Origin: Pedobacter sp. MC2016-05
GTDB lineage: Bacteria; Bacteroidota; Bacteroidia; Sphingobacteriales; Sphingobacteriaceae
DNA: 64,000 bases
NCBI RefSeq assembly: GCF_026239735.1
Contig: NZ_JAPIVT010000020.1
Span: 1 to 64,000 of the forward strand
Reading direction: 5' to 3'
Numbering within the stretch: the stretch's first letter is position 1; each line of letters starts with the position of its first letter. The notes beneath the pieces are model-generated. The model ran no database searches, had not been told where the DNA came from, and saw nothing but the letters and a program-made list of their open reading frames with translations. Positions 26,597 to 36,413 of this stretch are shown here, in pieces. The position numbers were made by a program, and so were the translations under genes.

Positions 26597-28138
26597 TTAA
26601 TAATTTGGATTTTGAATCAATTTCGGATTATTATCTAGTTCTGATGATGGAAATGGCAATACATAATTTTTGGTCTCAAAAATCAATGCTGTTCCGGCTG
26701 GTGTGCGCAAAGTAGGCAATTTTATATGCGCAATATTCCATCGTTTTAAATCATTATAACGCTGGCCTTCAAGCGCAAATTCAATTCTTCTTTCATGGCG
26801 GATATAATTTCTAAGCAAAGCCTGGGTATTATATTTCGTTTGATCAGTAGCTGGCATTGCTATACCGATACGTTGTCTCACATCATTAATTGCTTTATAA
26901 ACTGTAGCGTCGGGGCCACTAACTTCATTTTGCGCTTCGGCATACATTAACAATATATCAGCATATCGTAAATGAATGTAATCCTGATCAGTTAATGTAG
27001 CAGTTCCAGAGGTAATTGGCGCTCTTGATAAATCGACATATTTTTCCATTAAAAACCCGGTAAAAGATTGTGCAAATCCATTCCAAATTACATTTGATGT
27101 ATTTCTCCAAATTTCATCAGGGAGTTTCATGGTTAAATTTAGCCGGGGATCGCGATTATTGTAGGGATTTGCAGCACTAAAAAGAGGTGATTCTGCACTT
27201 GGTTTTCCATCTGTCATTTCGTAATCATCGGCTAAATCTTTATAAGGTTGAATGAGAGAAAACCATCCCAATTCAATGTCCATACCACCTGCGCCAGGAG
27301 AAGTTCTTTGCGGATTGGTTGGCGCAAGGTACTGGGTAGAAAACATAATTTCGGTATTTACAGCTGCCGTAGCTTGTCCGCTTGTTTTAAATAACGCTGC
27401 ATAATTATTAGAAAGTGCAAATTTATTGTCAGTCATAATTTCTTTTAAAACCGGAATAGCTTCTGCCCATTTTTGCTGGGTAATTAAAACTCTGGCTTTA
27501 ATACCTTGTGCACTCCCCTTTACTGCATGACCATTATATTTATCATTTGGAAGATTAGCAATAGCAAAGTCTAGATCTTGTTGTATAAAAGCATAAACCT
27601 GCTCTTTTGTACTCTTCGGAATTTTTACATCCTCAACAGTTTTTGGGTAATGCTCATTAATTGGCACACCTCCAAAATTCTGCACCAAATCAAAATAAGC
27701 TAAAGCCCTTATAAAACGAACTTCCGCTTTATAAACATTCTTCTTTGCTTCTGTTACAGGGGCCCGATCTACATTATCTAAAAAATAATTACAAGAAGTA
27801 ATTGCTCTGTATGGAGATGAATAAAGATTTGGTAAAACGCCACTTAATCCTGGCGAAATACTTCCAGTTGTCATTTCAAGCAAATTTGCTTGATTGGTAT
27901 TTTGATATGGAAAAGCATTATCGCTTAATGCATCTAGATATACTCTTTCGTAACCCAAAAAATTTTGCTGTAAGCGAGAATACACGCCAGCCAAAGCAGT
28001 TTGCACATCAGTTTCTGAACCCCAAAAGATTTCAGAAGAAACACTGTTTAATGGATTTTTATCTAAAAAATCTTTTTTGCATGATCCGAATGTTAGTAAT
28101 CCGAACACAAAACACAATATTATATTTTTATTTTTCAT
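26597..28138 (-). CDS. SusD/RagB-family glycan-binding lipoprotein
   Basis: 513 residues from ATG 28138; an earlier ATG (28162) would overlap susC. The lipoprotein signal is clear: MKNKNIILCFVFGLLTFGSCKK with the lipobox Cys at ~20. The TPR-rich SusD fold shows PLNSVSSEIFWGSETDVQTALAGVYSRL at the N-terminus, RAITSCNYFLDNVD, EVRFIRALAYFDLVQNFGGVPI, the DYIHLRYADILLMYAEAQNE motif and ERRIEFALEGQRYNDLKRW near the C-terminus. It sits on the outer surface, captures pectin oligosaccharides and caps the SusC channel encoded 10 bp upstream. Complete, normal length. Confidence 0.97.
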   Translation of the reverse strand: MKNKNIILCFVFGLLTFGSCKKDFLDKNPLNSVSSEIFWGSETDVQTALAGVYSRLQQNFLGYERVYLDALSDNAFPYQNTNQANLLEMTTGSISPGLSGVLPNLYSSPYRAITSCNYFLDNVDRAPVTEAKKNVYKAEVRFIRALAYFDLVQNFGGVPINEHYPKTVEDVKIPKSTKEQVYAFIQQDLDFAIANLPNDKYNGHAVKGSAQGIKARVLITQQKWAEAIPVLKEIMTDNKFALSNNYAALFKTSGQATAAVNTEIMFSTQYLAPTNPQRTSPGAGGMDIELGWFSLIQPYKDLADDYEMTDGKPSAESPLFSAANPYNNRDPRLNLTMKLPDEIWRNTSNVIWNGFAQSFTGFLMEKYVDLSRAPITSGTATLTDQDYIHLRYADILLMYAEAQNEVSGPDATVYKAINDVRQRIGIAMPATDQTKYNTQALLRNYIRHERRIEFALEGQRYNDLKRWNIAHIKLPTLRTPAGTALIFETKNYVLPFPSSELDNNPKLIQNPNY

Positions 28139-28148
28139 GAGATATCTC

Positions 28149-31100
28149 TTAGAATTTAACATTTAAGCCAACATTAAAAATTTGCGTTTGCGGATATTGC
28201 GCCAGATTTCCAGTAGAACTGGCTCTCTCCGGATCTCCTCCTTCGTACTTTGTAATGGTGAATAGGTTATCGGCAGATACGTAAACACCTAAGCTTTTGA
28301 TTCCGATTTTAGAAATAGCACTAACCGGTACATCGAAACCAAGCATTACATTTTTAAGTCGTAAATAAGATGCATCTTGCAAATAGTAAGTTGATGCCGC
28401 ATAAGGTGCCACTCCGCTATAACCAGCAACATAAATGGCAGGCACCGTATTACTTCTGTTTTCTGGTGTCCAAGCATTTAAAAACTTTGTAGTTGGTGCT
28501 GTACCTTGTTGAAAAGGGTCGACACCCCAGTTATTTACACGGTTTTTTATACCCTCAACTCCTTGAAAAAATGCACTGAAACTAAATCTTTTATAACCTA
28601 AATTTAGACCGAAAGAATAGTTAAAATCAGGATAAGCACCATCTACCACTATTCTATCGTTTGCGTTTACGATTCCATCACCGTTTACATCCTTCATTTT
28701 TAAATCTCCCGCTTTCGGACTACGATTTAGCTCATGTACAGGTACACTTGGGTTACCAATATCTTCAACCTGGAAAATACCATCCCATTGATATAAATAG
28801 AATGAAGAGTAAGGTAATCCAACTTCGTTAATGGTACTGCCTTTTGCTGGTGTTCTCAGTTCTATCACTTTATTTTTAGCAGTAGAAATTAGCGCATTTA
28901 AGCTATAAGTAAATTCGCCGATTTTGTTTTGGTGCGTTAAAGCCAGCTCAACACCCTGGCTTCTCATTTTTCCATCGTTAACGGTTGAGGCACCTAAACC
29001 TAAACTTAATGGTACGGTTGGTCTGGCTAAAATATCGAAAGTAGAACGTCTGAACCAATCGAAGGTTGCTCCAAAAAGACCATTTTTAATATTGAGATCA
29101 AAACCAACATCTATACTTCTGGTTGATTCCCATCTTAAACTAACATCTTTGAAATCATTAATCACACCACCTTGTTGCAGTGCGCTATTACCGAAAGGAT
29201 AATTAACGTTATTAATGATAATATTATCTTGATAGAGATAAGTTCCAATATCCTGATTTCCCAGTGTACCGTAAGAAGCCCTGATTTTAAAACTACTTAG
29301 CCAGCTTAATTTATCTTTTATAAAGCTTTCTTCAGATACCAGCCATCCGGCAGAAAAGGATGGAAATACGCCCCAGCGGTAATCTGGCGAAACTTTCGAT
29401 GTTCCATCGTAACGTAAGTTAGCCTCCAATAGATATTTCCCTTTAAAATCGTAGTTAATTCTTCCGAATAATGATCTCATACCCCATTCTGATGGTGCGG
29501 CTAAAGACGGTAACCTCGGATGTGTAAAATATAAAGATTCTCCTGATGCAGAATAACCTGTAAGATCTTCCAGAATAGGTGCTACAGAGTTAATTCTTCT
29601 GCCTCTTAAATTTTGATTTCTATAGGACAACTGTTCAAAACCCGCTAAAGCTTTAAGGTTATGCCCTGTACCCAAGGTTTTTTCGTAGGTTAATGTGGAG
29701 TATACAGTTGGATTTAAAACCTTCGAATACTGATCGGTAACGCCTAAAATATCAGGACCGAAAGAGTTTGCAACATATTCATTGGTTAAAGGTGCTCTAT
29801 CTTGTAAGAGAAAGGCAGAGTAAGGATGCTGATACATTTTGTAATACTCATCAACATAATTTATTGCAACTTTTGAACTCCAGGTTAAACCTTCAAAAGG
29901 TTTAATATCGATATACGCCTGGGCATTCACATTATACTCTTTGGTCGTTTGTTCTCCCATGGCGTAAGCTTCTTGTGGGTTACGGTTTCTGCCTTCGTTT
30001 GCATAAGCTCTCGAAACTACCCTACCGCTACCATCAGGTAAAAACGGGCCATAAAGCGGGCCTGCAGCATACACTAGCAAGGCCATGTTTTCGCCAGTAA
30101 AAGGTGGTTCCTTGCGGTCTTTATAAGTCATGTTGATAATTGTACCAACGCTGATGCTTTTGGTTAGGTTGTTATTATAGTTTAGCAATGCATTGTAGCG
30201 TTTAAATTTATAACCTTTAAAAACTGCATTCTGATCTAAATAACCTGCTGAAATATTGAAAGTGCTTTTATCACTTCCGCCAGAGATTGAAAGGTTATGC
30301 TGCATTACATTAGCAGGATTAATATAGTAATCCAGATTATCAAAATCAGGATATTGCGCTTTATCTGGCGAGTTACGATATAAATCTATATCTGCCTGTG
30401 GGTATCTGAAAGCGATACCGGAGCGGGCTGCTGCTGTATTATACATTTCCATGTATTGGGCAGAATTCGTAATTAAATCGGGTAGTGCTGTAGGGGTATG
30501 TCTGGCGAAATTGGCCCGGTAGCTAAACACCGTTTCACCTCGTTTACCTTTTTTAGTAGTTACTAATATTACTCCGTTGGCAGCCCTTGCGCCGTAAATT
30601 GCAGCAGATGATGCATCTTTTAATACGGTAACATTCTCAATATCATCAGGAGATAAATTATTGAAGGAACCCGCCACACCATCAATTAAAACTAGTGGAT
30701 CCGTGCTTCCGCCATAGGTAGAACGCCCTCTGATTAAAAAATTCGGGTTATCTCTTCCTGGTTCGCCCGAGGGTTGCGTTACCTGAACGCCAGTTATACG
30801 ACCCTGAATTAAATTTGCTGCATTTGGAGCTGGTCTTTCAGTGAGTGTTTTTCCGCTAACTGTAGCTACAGCACCTGTTAAATTTATTTTCTTTTGTGTG
30901 CCATAACCCACAACAATTACATCCTCTAAGTCGTTTTGCTCTTCGGCAAGCGCTAAATTGACAGTTGTACGGTTATTTACCGCCACCTCCTGAACGGTAA
31001 AACCCACGAAAGAAAAAATTAAAGTTACATTACCCGAAGGGGCAGAAATGGAATACTTTCCATCGGTATCGGTTGTTGCACCAATGTCGGTACCTTTCAC

Positions 31101-31286
31101 TTTCACACTCACGCCGGGTAAAGTTTCTCCTTTTTGTGAGGAAACCACTCCTTTGATAATAAATTTACTTGGTAAGGTTTGGGCAAATCCAGTTGTCGCG
31201 ATAACCATGAGGATGGTTAAAATTTTTGCGATTAAAACATGGCGTAGCCTAAACAAGCAATAGCTTTTGCAGTTAATTAGGTTCAT
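28149..31286 (-). CDS. SusC/RagA-family TonB-dependent receptor
   Basis: 1045-residue outer-membrane importer. A Sec signal occupies roughly residues 1-35, and the CarboxypepD_reg-like domain spans 42-115 (KGVVSSQKGETLPGVSVKVKG). The TonB-contact region contains DVIVVGYGTQKK at 122-133. The plug carries LIQGRITGVQVTQPSGEPG, IRGRSTYGGSTDPLVLIDG and KDASSAAIYGARAANGV, and a 22-strand barrel ends in aromatic-rich NVGLNVKF. With the SusD encoded 10 bp downstream it forms the oligosaccharide pump of the left arm. No STN domain, so there is no sign of an anti-sigma switch; control is more likely through the divergent IclR regulator. It is the first gene of the leftward transcript. Confidence 0.97.
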   Translation of the reverse strand: MNLINCKSYCLFRLRHVLIAKILTILMVIATTGFAQTLPSKFIIKGVVSSQKGETLPGVSVKVKGTDIGATTDTDGKYSISAPSGNVTLIFSFVGFTVQEVAVNNRTTVNLALAEEQNDLEDVIVVGYGTQKKINLTGAVATVSGKTLTERPAPNAANLIQGRITGVQVTQPSGEPGRDNPNFLIRGRSTYGGSTDPLVLIDGVAGSFNNLSPDDIENVTVLKDASSAAIYGARAANGVILVTTKKGKRGETVFSYRANFARHTPTALPDLITNSAQYMEMYNTAAARSGIAFRYPQADIDLYRNSPDKAQYPDFDNLDYYINPANVMQHNLSISGGSDKSTFNISAGYLDQNAVFKGYKFKRYNALLNYNNNLTKSISVGTIINMTYKDRKEPPFTGENMALLVYAAGPLYGPFLPDGSGRVVSRAYANEGRNRNPQEAYAMGEQTTKEYNVNAQAYIDIKPFEGLTWSSKVAINYVDEYYKMYQHPYSAFLLQDRAPLTNEYVANSFGPDILGVTDQYSKVLNPTVYSTLTYEKTLGTGHNLKALAGFEQLSYRNQNLRGRRINSVAPILEDLTGYSASGESLYFTHPRLPSLAAPSEWGMRSLFGRINYDFKGKYLLEANLRYDGTSKVSPDYRWGVFPSFSAGWLVSEESFIKDKLSWLSSFKIRASYGTLGNQDIGTYLYQDNIIINNVNYPFGNSALQQGGVINDFKDVSLRWESTRSIDVGFDLNIKNGLFGATFDWFRRSTFDILARPTVPLSLGLGASTVNDGKMRSQGVELALTHQNKIGEFTYSLNALISTAKNKVIELRTPAKGSTINEVGLPYSSFYLYQWDGIFQVEDIGNPSVPVHELNRSPKAGDLKMKDVNGDGIVNANDRIVVDGAYPDFNYSFGLNLGYKRFSFSAFFQGVEGIKNRVNNWGVDPFQQGTAPTTKFLNAWTPENRSNTVPAIYVAGYSGVAPYAASTYYLQDASYLRLKNVMLGFDVPVSAISKIGIKSLGVYVSADNLFTITKYEGGDPERASSTGNLAQYPQTQIFNVGLNVKF

Positions 31287-31589
31287 AATCGAATTTATTT
31301 GGTTAGGTTTTTTTTTGATAATTGATTAGCAATTACCTTGATTGTTTTTTAAAAAAAATAGGAAGATTTTTTAGGGTAAATATTTGGTTAATAATTTTAC
31401 GGTTAATCGAATACTGAAAGTGCTCAACGGTTAGTGCTGAGCTCAAATCTCATATCTATCTTTTTAATATCTGATTAACTCAAATATAAATATTTATTTC
31501 ATATATAAAAACAATTTTTATACTATAACTCCTTTTGATTTTTAATTTTTATTTGCTTCAAATTATTAAGTTTGTTTAAATTACTTTCA
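31287..31589. other. Divergent intergenic region between susC and the IclR gene
   Basis: This 303-bp AT-rich spacer is the only divergent promoter region in the window, so regulation is expected here. It contains a susC -7 box at 31481-31488 and a perfect 12-bp AT palindrome ATAAATATTTAT at 31486-31497 overlapping that box. There is also a short inverted repeat GCTCA...TGAGC at 31422-31442, and two GGTTAAT direct repeats near 31386-31416 in the susC leader. No small ORF or RNA structure stands out. Confidence 0.6.
31481..31514 (-). promoter_or_regulatory. Putative susC promoter (TATATTTG -7 box, TTG -33)
   Basis: On the minus strand TATATTTG (31481-31488) matches the Bacteroidota -7 consensus TAnnTTTG, and TTG (31512-31514) lies 23 nt upstream as a possible -33, slightly farther than usual. 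The inferred leader is about 190 nt. The 12-bp palindrome overlapping the box could be the IclR operator (inference). Confidence 0.45.
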
Positions 31590-32360
31590 ATGAATAACGA
31601 TACGAAATACCAGGCCCCTGCATTAGATAAGGGATTAGACATACTTGAACATCTTTCTGCGCAGTCCATCCCCCTTTCACAAACTGAAATTGCCATTGGC
31701 ATTGAAAAAACGCCGAATGAAATTTACCGGATGTTAATGAGTTTGGAGAGTCGTGGATATATTTTACGTGATGAAGTTTCCGGAAAGTACAGGCTTTCAC
31801 TAAAGCTGTTTTACCTTTCGCACAGGCATTCGCCAATGGACGAGTTGCGCAAAGCAGCGCAATTTCCATTAGAAGAACTGGCCAATACCATTCGCCAATC
31901 TTGCCACTTAAGTATCTTGTATATGAACCAGGTGATGGTGATTATCCATGCAAAAAGTCCGGGGCCTATTGCCCTATCTATTGAAGAAGGAAATTTGTTC
32001 CCCTTGCCATTAACGGCATCAGGAAAGGTTTTGCTGGCCTATATGCCCGATATTGAAAAGCGAACAACTTTAAGAAATAATTCAATCTTTAAGAAATATA
32101 GCAAAGCGCAGCAAGAAGATTTCATGCTTTCGCTCGACGACATTAAGAAAACTGGTTCTTATTTTAAAAACAGTGATTCCGTTTCGGGTGTAACGGATAT
32201 TTCTATTCCGATTGGCGTAGATAGCAACAATGGTATTATTGCCTGTTTAACTATTTCGATGTTAAATGCTTTGAATAATGATAAGGCGATTGGAAATGAT
32301 ATCATTCTTGCGGAAGCAAATAAGTGTGTTAAAAAGATTGAGCAAAGAATTGGAGTGTAA
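31590..32360 (+). CDS. IclR-family transcriptional regulator
   Basis: 256 residues from ATG 31590; a TTG at 31572 is in frame but less likely. The N-terminal winged helix reads ALDKGLDILEHLSAQSIPLSQTEIAIG followed by EIYRMLMSLESRGYILRD. The C-terminal GAF-like effector domain contains LANTIRQSCHLSILYMNQVMVI, LPLTASGKVLLAYM and SVSGVTDISIPIGV. It is the only plus-strand gene, placed between the two arms and divergent from susC. IclR proteins such as KdgR control pectin and uronate catabolism in other bacteria, usually binding a pathway intermediate. I infer that it controls susC and perhaps the right arm. No HTCS, SARP-type or ECF regulator is visible, which is unusual for such a large locus. 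Confidence 0.93.
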   Translation: MNNDTKYQAPALDKGLDILEHLSAQSIPLSQTEIAIGIEKTPNEIYRMLMSLESRGYILRDEVSGKYRLSLKLFYLSHRHSPMDELRKAAQFPLEELANTIRQSCHLSILYMNQVMVIIHAKSPGPIALSIEEGNLFPLPLTASGKVLLAYMPDIEKRTTLRNNSIFKKYSKAQQEDFMLSLDDIKKTGSYFKNSDSVSGVTDISIPIGVDSNNGIIACLTISMLNALNNDKAIGNDIILAEANKCVKKIEQRIGV

Positions 32361-32374
32361 ACTCTTTTAAAAGT

Positions 32375-32449
32375 CGTCATTGGCTCGAAGCAATCCTACT
32401 TGGATTGGATAACAACCGCATTAAGATTGCTTCGTGCCTCGCAGTGACG
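32375..32449. repeat. Family-A inverted repeat between convergent IclR and GH78-like genes
   Basis: CGTCATTGGCTCGAAGCAATCC and AAGATTGCTTCGTGCCTCGCAGTGACG form the hairpin. Because the flanking genes converge, this copy may act as a bidirectional terminator. Confidence 0.85.
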
Positions 32450-32466
32450 AAAAACAAAAACATACA

Positions 32467-34632
32467 TTATCCAGAATATTTCACACTATAATCTCTCCCT
32501 TTCTCAATCGTTATCTCATAAACACCTTTCGAAACTTCCTTAACTTCTGCACCTTTTACCACAGGCTTGGTTTTGCTGCCTATTCTTAATTTTCCTGTTC
32601 CCACGGCAGACGAAATTTTAATTTCTTTTTTACTGCAGTACAAGGAGACATCGCCATTAGCAGTCGGTACCTTTCCCTCCATCCATTCTAAGCCACCTAA
32701 ATTTGGCGTGATAGTGTAAGTTTCATAACCCGGTGTAGTGGGTTCAACACCCAAATAATACTTGCCCAATAAATAGATCGGACTAGCGCCCCAGGCATGG
32801 CAAAGGCTTTTTCCAAATGGCCTGCCATACATTTCTAAATGCTCTGCTCCTTTTTTATCTGGATTATATTCTTCCCAAAAAGACGTTGCACCGAGCTTCA
32901 ACATTCCACCCCAATAACTTTTCATTTCTTTTAAAACGTAGCTTTGTTCACCCATGGCACAAAGAGCTTCAAGTTCGTAGAAACGCATGTAAGGGGTGGT
33001 AATTTTTGCGACCTTATCGTTGAGGAGTACATTCTTTTTCACACCAAGTTTTTGTTCAGGCGTAAAATAATCGAAAAAGATTCCAAACATATTGGCGTAA
33101 CGCGTTACATTATCCGTTTGCTTACCATCTATCCTACTGTGAACCAAGGCGTTTTTATTTTGGTTCCAATACAACTCAAATATTTTAGCTTTTAACTCTT
33201 TTGCTTGTTGATCGTATTTTGTAGCACCTTCAGTATCATTGGCCAGTTTGGCGCATAAAGCCATCGTTTCTAAGCTTCGGGCATATAATAACTGTTCGAA
33301 ACTTACTTCACCATCTTTACTCAGTTTGTCTGCCCAATCAATAAAAATCCAATCGCCTGGCATCCATTCCAGCAAACCATCTTTATTTTTTCTTCCATCG
33401 ATATACGTCATTAAAGACTGCATACGAGGATAAATATCCTGCACAAATTTTTGATCACCTGTAAATTTATAGTAATCATAAATCCCTAAAAACCAATAGA
33501 AAGAGTAATCCATTATGGTATTGATGTGGGCAGTAACCGGATCTTTTCCACGTTGTGCCAACAAGGTTCTTTTTACTGTTGGTGCATCAAAAAACGAATA
33601 ATAATTCATTAGATAACTCTGGTAGGCATCACCACTCCAAACCCAACGGTCGCGTTTAATTCCATCGATAAAAAATTCACGGGTATTCAAGTGAAAGGTG
33701 TATTTAGCCACATCGTAAATTTTATTCAGTTCGGCATCAGATGATTTAAAACTCCCTCTTTCGGTTACAGGTGCGTACTCGTAAAGCATGGAGATGGAAT
33801 CAATAGTCACATTTCCACTGGTTTGGCGATTTACGTATCTGAATGCTTTCGAAAGTGGCATTACCGAATCTTTCTTTTGCGCTATATCAATATCTAGATA
33901 ATCCAACGTTTCACATTTTTCTTCTGATGAAGCCTCTTCAGGCGATTCGCCATAGTATAAACTCAAACGCCCCTTGCCTTTCAGGCCATGTACTTTAATG
34001 AAACCAAATGTTTCCCCGCCAAAATCAAGCAATTCGCCGCCATCGTTTTTCTTCTTCGAGATTGCAAACATTGGTTTCACTGGCAATTTAAATTGCGATG
34101 GCATCTGATTGGGATCATTCAAATTCCATGAACCTGCCGAAACGAATGTCGTTCCTGATTTGTCGGAAACTTTTCCGCTTTGATCAATCCATTCCTTATC
34201 TTCAAAAGTTGACAACCAGGTTTCATCTGAAACAATTGTTTTCCCTTTAACAAAAATCGCCGGAACATGTGCCTGATTGTAAACTTTAAGGCTTAATTTA
34301 TGCTTCCCGGCAGGAATTTGGATGGTTTTAGGAAAACCAGAAATGGCCTGTCCGTCGATCTTAACATTATAAGTTCCTTCTACAAAAAGCTTAACTTCTT
34401 CAGGTTGAGAAAGGTTAAATTCCTTATGAAAATCTACCAGAACATAGTGGCTATCCATTTTCCAAAAGACTGGAAAAAACGACCCCCGTTCGGTTCTACG
34501 GTTTTGCATCACATTGCTCATGTAGATATCAAAGTCACCCGGATACCAAATCCATGAGGCTTTTTGGGCTAAAGCTGGCATCACAAAACAGCTTAAAAGG
34601 CCCAGAATAATTATTTTTTTAAAGTTTTTCAT
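32467..34632 (-). CDS. Short GH78-like alpha-L-rhamnosidase
   Basis: 721 residues from ATG 34632 (an in-frame ATG at 34671 would add a 13-residue extension ahead of the signal peptide). Signal MKNFKKIIILGLLSCFVMPALAQ. A small jelly-roll precedes the (alpha/alpha)6 barrel. The GH78 catalytic block here is REFFIDGIKRDRWVWSGDAYQS, which resembles DCPQRxExxGWxGD but is one residue shorter and lacks the Glu that normally acts as general acid. A C-terminal sandwich follows from ~residue 620. This subgroup is frequent in Bacteroidota and its specificity may differ from classic rhamnosidases. It is the last gene of the right arm, behind the SSS symporter. Confidence 0.85.
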   Translation of the reverse strand: MKNFKKIIILGLLSCFVMPALAQKASWIWYPGDFDIYMSNVMQNRRTERGSFFPVFWKMDSHYVLVDFHKEFNLSQPEEVKLFVEGTYNVKIDGQAISGFPKTIQIPAGKHKLSLKVYNQAHVPAIFVKGKTIVSDETWLSTFEDKEWIDQSGKVSDKSGTTFVSAGSWNLNDPNQMPSQFKLPVKPMFAISKKKNDGGELLDFGGETFGFIKVHGLKGKGRLSLYYGESPEEASSEEKCETLDYLDIDIAQKKDSVMPLSKAFRYVNRQTSGNVTIDSISMLYEYAPVTERGSFKSSDAELNKIYDVAKYTFHLNTREFFIDGIKRDRWVWSGDAYQSYLMNYYSFFDAPTVKRTLLAQRGKDPVTAHINTIMDYSFYWFLGIYDYYKFTGDQKFVQDIYPRMQSLMTYIDGRKNKDGLLEWMPGDWIFIDWADKLSKDGEVSFEQLLYARSLETMALCAKLANDTEGATKYDQQAKELKAKIFELYWNQNKNALVHSRIDGKQTDNVTRYANMFGIFFDYFTPEQKLGVKKNVLLNDKVAKITTPYMRFYELEALCAMGEQSYVLKEMKSYWGGMLKLGATSFWEEYNPDKKGAEHLEMYGRPFGKSLCHAWGASPIYLLGKYYLGVEPTTPGYETYTITPNLGGLEWMEGKVPTANGDVSLYCSKKEIKISSAVGTGKLRIGSKTKPVVKGAEVKEVSKGVYEITIEKGRDYSVKYSG

Positions 34633-34688
34633 AATATGTATTGTTTGCTCGATACCAGTTCTTGTAATCATCGGATCTCAGACTTCTT

Positions 34689-36278
34689 TTAATGTCCGTT
34701 AAAGAAAATATAAAGTATAACCATGACAATGGCCAATGCACCAAAAGATATCCACACCCTTCGACTTGGCTTTTCGATATTTGCCTGATGTGATTCATTT
34801 ACGATGTAAACAGATGGTGAACGATCTGCAAGAGAAATAATAATCGACAAAATCATCAGCAATGCAAAAATCAGGAAGGACAAAACCAGATAATGTGGCC
34901 AGAATGTATATTCAGACGATGGCAAGATCCACAGGTAACAAACGCCTATACCTAAACTTATGATTGACCCAATTGAAAGTGTGAAATTAACAGCCTTTCT
35001 AGTGGTTCTTTTCCAAAATACTGTTGATAAAAACACTACAGACAATGGTGGAGCAATGAAACCTAAAACGGCCTGAAAAACATCGAACAATTTCAAGCCC
35101 TGAATATTATCTATTGCTAATGCAACCAGTATGGCAAAAATGCAACCTGCAACTACTGTTAACCTGCCGGTTTTAATAATTTCTTTTGTTGTAGCATTGG
35201 GGTTAATTTTTTTCACATACACATCCATGGTAAAAACAGTACTTAAAGAATTAAGGCAAGATCCAATCGTACCTACCAAAACCGCTATGAGTACCACGAT
35301 TACCAGGCCATTCATTCCCGGAGGAAACAAATTGGTGACCATCGTCATGTATGCCATATCTGCATTACCCAAATTAGGATATAAGACGTAACACAAAATC
35401 CCGGTGAGAATAAAAAGTGGTAAAGAAAGTATTTTAAGCCAGCCAATAAAACTCACGCCTAACTGTCCCTGTTCTAAATTCTTGGCTCCAAGTACCGATT
35501 GAACCATCGATTGATCGGTGCAGAAGAAAGCCACAGCAGAAACAGGATAACCCAGCAGAATGGCATACCATGGATATTGTGGATCGCTTCCAGGCTGAAC
35601 GAGGTTCCAGAAGTTCTTTGGTGTTTTTTGGTATAGTGCACTTATTCCTCCAACTTTCTCCAAACCTAAATAAGTAAGTGCAAATGAAACGCATATCAGT
35701 AAAATCATTTGAAAAACGTTTACTTTGGCGATAGCTTTAAGTCCTCCAAAAAATGCGAACAGGCCAGCAAAAGCTACTAAAACGGTAACCGATTGCCACA
35801 TCGGAACGCCCAAAATCTGCCTCACCAAAACACCACCAGCAAACAAACCCAATGATAGCCACGAAATTAAAATTTTAATCAGGGCATACCACGCAAGTAT
35901 ATTTTGTGTTGAATCGCCGTAACGGTTGCCCATAAATTCGGGCATGGTACTTACTTTAGCCGCCAGATATTTTGGGGCAAATACAATGGCAAGCAAGAAT
36001 AAGAAGATAAAGGCATACCACTCAAAATTAACCGCCACAATGCCTGTAGAATAACCAATACTTGCAAACGCAACCAACATGGATGGACCAACATTTGTGC
36101 CCCACATGTTAAAACCAATACTGGACCAATTGAGTGATTTGTTGGCCAGGAACAAGTTTTCATCTTCGTTTTTCTTCTTCGAGAAACTTGCCCTATAACC
36201 GATAATAATTAAAATTACGAGGTAAGCGGCGACGATAAAGTAATCTAAGTTGGTTAAACGTTCTACAATATTTCCCAT
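34689..36278 (-). CDS. SSS-family sodium:sugar symporter
   Basis: 529-residue inner-membrane protein with about 13-14 hydrophobic helices. The sodium:solute symporter fold shows in YLVILIIIGYRASF (TM1), FLANKSLNWSSIGFNMWGTNVGPSMLVAFA, the conserved GGLKAIAKVNVFQM, SVLGAKNLEQGQLGVSFIGWLK and GSCLNSLSTVFTMDVY. The last of these holds the conserved Ser/Asn and TM8-like region found in sugar members such as SglT. It probably takes up a monosaccharide or uronate freed by the right-arm enzymes, using the sodium gradient. It starts at ATG 36278 after a gap with a dispersed repeat. Substrate not predictable from sequence. Confidence 0.92.
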   Translation of the reverse strand: MGNIVERLTNLDYFIVAAYLVILIIIGYRASFSKKKNEDENLFLANKSLNWSSIGFNMWGTNVGPSMLVAFASIGYSTGIVAVNFEWYAFIFLFLLAIVFAPKYLAAKVSTMPEFMGNRYGDSTQNILAWYALIKILISWLSLGLFAGGVLVRQILGVPMWQSVTVLVAFAGLFAFFGGLKAIAKVNVFQMILLICVSFALTYLGLEKVGGISALYQKTPKNFWNLVQPGSDPQYPWYAILLGYPVSAVAFFCTDQSMVQSVLGAKNLEQGQLGVSFIGWLKILSLPLFILTGILCYVLYPNLGNADMAYMTMVTNLFPPGMNGLVIVVLIAVLVGTIGSCLNSLSTVFTMDVYVKKINPNATTKEIIKTGRLTVVAGCIFAILVALAIDNIQGLKLFDVFQAVLGFIAPPLSVVFLSTVFWKRTTRKAVNFTLSIGSIISLGIGVCYLWILPSSEYTFWPHYLVLSFLIFALLMILSIIISLADRSPSVYIVNESHQANIEKPSRRVWISFGALAIVMVILYIFFNGH

Positions 36279-36320
36279 TAATTTATTTGGTTAGTTTGTT
36301 TATTGGTTATTGTTTTTAAC

Positions 36321-36386
36321 TACAGATGCACACAGATAAACACAGATCAAGTTTGTATCCGTGTTTATCCTTTCTACCTGTGATTA
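36321..36386. repeat. Family-D inverted repeat (ACAGATGCACACAGATAAACACAGAT)
   Basis: Three CACAGAT-like units on the left are mirrored by ATCCGTGTTTATCC and CCTGTGATTAAT on the right. The style is that of a dispersed Bacteroidota repeat and it fills the gap between the oxidoreductase and SSS genes. Confidence 0.7.
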
Positions 36387-36413
36387 ATATTATTCCTTTA
36401 GCTGTGGAACAAA

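Noticed and set aside
31567-31574. TAAGTTTG as a -7 box for the IclR gene
   Set aside because: It matches TAnnTTTG but lies only 15 bp before the ATG and has no -33 element at a usable distance, so it would leave almost no leader.
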